This document shows positions 6,516 through 8,081 of a stretch of DNA of 8,081 nt, piece by piece; the stretch's first letter is position 1, and every line of letters begins with the position of its first letter. This stretch comes from JAAAOH01 sp046540795 (GTDB taxonomy: Bacteria; Spirochaetota; Spirochaetia; DSM-27196; PWMO01). The position numbers and the translations under genes were made by a program. The DNA lies in the NCBI GenBank assembly GCA_046540795.1, contig JBKHEN010000116.1, forward strand, positions 1 through 8,081, given 5' to 3'. The notes below the pieces were generated by a model. That model saw only the letters and a program-made list of their open reading frames with translations, ran no database searches and was not told the DNA's origin.

Positions 6516-8081
6516 ATGCCGGATCATACCCGCGATAGCAACGGATTCGACCGCCCTTCTCATGGGGAGCACGGAGACCCCGGCGGTCCGGAGGGGGAGG
6601 GGTGCGTCGGGGGCATGCAGCTCGACGACGAGCAGCGAGAGGCGGTGAACGTCCGGCGGAATGCGGTCGTCACCGCCGGCGCCGGCTCCGGCAAGACACG
6701 GGTTCTTGCCGAACGATATCTGCGCTTGGTTCTCGATGAGCGGGTGCCGGTGGACCGTATCCTTACTCTCACCTTTACTCGCAAGGCCGCAGCGGAGATG
6801 TACGAGCGGATCTATCGGCGACTCGGCGAACACCGAGACGAGCCCTTCGCGGCGGCGCAGATCGCGCAGTTCGAGACGGCGCAGATCTCGACCCTCGACA
6901 GTTTCTGCGCACGCATCGCACGAAACGGCTGCACCCGTTTCGGCGTACCGCCGGGGTTCCGAAGCGACGAGGAGGAAATTGATCGGCTTGCCGAGGATGC
7001 GGCGCTTGCGTTCCTGCTCGAGCACCGCGCAAACCCGGTGCTTGCTCGGTTCATTGCGATAAACGGCTTCGATTCGGTGTGGCGTGCGGGTCTGGCCGAG
7101 CTGGCGCGAAGCTATGTTCTGGTCTCCCGCGAACGGAGCGCCGCGGAGGGGCTCTCGGCACAGCTTGCGGAGCTCGGCCGGCTGTATCGAGAACGCCGGA
7201 GAGAGGTGCAGACGACGGTGGCGGAGATCCTCGCGCTCGAGGGCTCGGTGAAGGCGATCCGAACGGCGCAGGCCGCCTTGCGGGACGTGGAGCTCGAGGA
7301 GGGTTGGGAGCCGCAGACCGCCGCAGGCCCGCCTGCGGGTATGGCGGAGCTCGAGCAGGCGCTCGCCGGTGTAGGAAAGCGGACCGGGCGCAGCAGCGCG
7401 GAGGCGGTCGTGCGGTACAAGGATGCCGTCGACGGGCTGAAGGAGGCCGCACGGGAGCTCCGAGCCCTGGTCTCTACCTTTGCCGCCCGGGACGAGCTGC
7501 GGGAGCTGTACCGGCTTGTCGACGTGTTTGCCGAACAGGTGAGGGCGGAGAAACGGAGACGGGCCCTACTTTCGTACCGCGACGTGATGGAGATGGCGGT
7601 GGACCTGCTCCGAACGGATGCGAGTCTGCGCGCGCACTATCGCGAGCGCTTCTCCTTCATCATGATCGATGAGTTTCAGGACAACGATGAGCTACAGAAG
7701 CAGCTCTTGTATCTGCTCTCCATCTCCGACGACGCCGAGGCCCGGCGCGGCGGTGACGGGACCGTGCACACGTTGTCGGCCGCCGACCTCGATGAGAGCA
7801 AGTTGTTCTTCGTGGGGGACGAAAAGCAGTCGATCTATCGTTTCCGCGGCGCCGACGTGAGCGTCTTCAAGGCCCTCTCGGGCGAGCTTACGGGCGCCGG
7901 CGGCAAGTCTTTGGAGCTTCCGTACAACTATCGCAGCCGGCGCTCGTTGCTTTCGTTTTTCAACGCGGTTTTCGCGGCGGCGCTCGGCGGAGCCGAGGCG
8001 GACTACGAGGCTCGGTTTGCGCCCCTCGACCCACCCCCCGGCGGGCGCGCCACCGGCGGGCGTGGCCCCGACGACCGTGGC
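6516..8081 (+). CDS. UvrD/RecB-family helicase, closest to AddA (3' end outside window)
   Basis: The 522 visible codons run open to the window end. This is a superfamily 1A DNA helicase that should pair with the AddB-like protein just upstream. Motifs occur in order: Q-motif-like DDEQREAV; Walker A AGAGSGKT with Lys60; motif Ia LTLTFTRKAAAEM; TLDSFC; motif II IDEFQD with Asp385-Glu386; motif III GDEKQSIYRFRGAD at about 434-447; and motif IV YNYRSR with Arg473. Motif III resembles AddA (GDVKQSIYRFR) more than UvrD. Whether an AddA-type C-terminal nuclease domain follows cannot be seen. The ATG at 6516 has AGAGAGG upstream at 6498-6504. It gives a 33-residue Gly/Asp/Glu/His-rich leader before the family core, which begins at a second in-frame ATG at 6615 (MQLDDEQ). 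The latter could be the true start. A Gly/Arg/Pro-rich stretch begins near 8030. RecB is the alternative assignment. Confidence 0.93.
   Translation, partial: MPDHTRDSNGFDRPSHGEHGDPGGPEGEGCVGGMQLDDEQREAVNVRRNAVVTAGAGSGKTRVLAERYLRLVLDERVPVDRILTLTFTRKAAAEMYERIYRRLGEHRDEPFAAAQIAQFETAQISTLDSFCARIARNGCTRFGVPPGFRSDEEEIDRLAEDAALAFLLEHRANPVLARFIAINGFDSVWRAGLAELARSYVLVSRERSAAEGLSAQLAELGRLYRERRREVQTTVAEILALEGSVKAIRTAQAALRDVELEEGWEPQTAAGPPAGMAELEQALAGVGKRTGRSSAEAVVRYKDAVDGLKEAARELRALVSTFAARDELRELYRLVDVFAEQVRAEKRRRALLSYRDVMEMAVDLLRTDASLRAHYRERFSFIMIDEFQDNDELQKQLLYLLSISDDAEARRGGDGTVHTLSAADLDESKLFFVGDEKQSIYRFRGADVSVFKALSGELTGAGGKSLELPYNYRSRRSLLSFFNAVFAAALGGAEADYEARFAPLDPPPGGRATGGRGPDDRG
7321..7338. repeat. 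Perfect 7-bp inverted repeat inside the helicase gene
   Basis: CCGCAGG (7321-7327) and CCTGCGG (7332-7338) are separated by CCCG. The stretch encodes a Pro/Gly/Ala linker between motif Ia and motif II. It could fold into a hairpin but has no T tract, so it is not a terminator. It may be incidental in GC-rich DNA. Confidence 0.5.
8038..8062. repeat. Short 15-bp-period direct repeat in the helicase gene
   Basis: The 10-mer CCGGCGGGCG occurs at 8038-8047 and again at 8053-8062, offset by 15 bases and therefore in frame. It encodes a Gly-Gly-Arg repeat in a low-complexity insertion after helicase motif IV. The repeat may continue past the window end. Confidence 0.5.

Noticed and set aside
6507..7025. 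172-codon open frame on the - strand over the helicase start
   Set aside because: The + strand encodes unmistakable helicase motifs (AGAGSGKT, TLDSFC) through this stretch, so the antisense frame is a shadow.
7079..7672. 197-codon open frame on the + strand in another frame within the helicase gene
   Set aside because: The Gly/Arg/Ala-rich product is a frame-shifted reading of the helicase, which stays open in its own frame.

Overview
The window is gene-dense, GC-rich chromosomal bacterial DNA. It holds seven protein genes and one tRNA gene, with no gap over 300 bases and no mobile element, CRISPR array or rRNA. No gene here fixes the organism. The GC-rich coding, the lspA/small-membrane-protein pair, the compact AddB-like nuclease beside a UvrD-type helicase, and several lineage-restricted-looking proteins would fit a high-GC free-living spirochaete. 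That is a weak guess.

Region 1 (about 1-1640, + strand) looks like one operon. It holds a Nif3/YbgI-family metal protein, lipoprotein signal peptidase LspA, and a 91-residue two-helix membrane protein whose start codon overlaps the lspA stop codon. A near-consensus sigma-70 promoter at 4-31 would start transcription almost exactly on the best nif3 ATG, so the nif3 message may be leaderless.

Region 2 (1647-3716, - strand) reads right to left. First comes an unrecognised 74-residue protein with a very strong ribosome binding site. A short hairpin with a T tract follows, overlapping a strong promoter for tRNA-Ala(GGC). Only 28 bases beyond the tRNA lies a 556-residue protein of unknown function with an acidic N-terminus, coiled coils and an aromatic-rich C-terminal region. 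It converges on region 1 with a 7-base gap.

Region 3 (3761-8081, + strand) is divergent from the 74-residue gene and holds an AddAB/RecBCD-type DNA end-processing pair. The first gene is a 910-residue AddB-like protein with a C-terminal PD-(D/E)XK nuclease and the four cysteines of the AddB iron-sulfur cluster, but no visible N-terminal Walker A loop. It is followed 22 bases later by a UvrD-type helicase closest to AddA, cut off by the window end. Together they should resect double-strand breaks for recombination.

I did not find a clearly new defence or mobile system. The points most worth checking are the compact AddB variant, the two uncharacterised proteins around the tRNA, the possible leaderless nif3 transcript, and the overlapping terminator/tRNA promoter.
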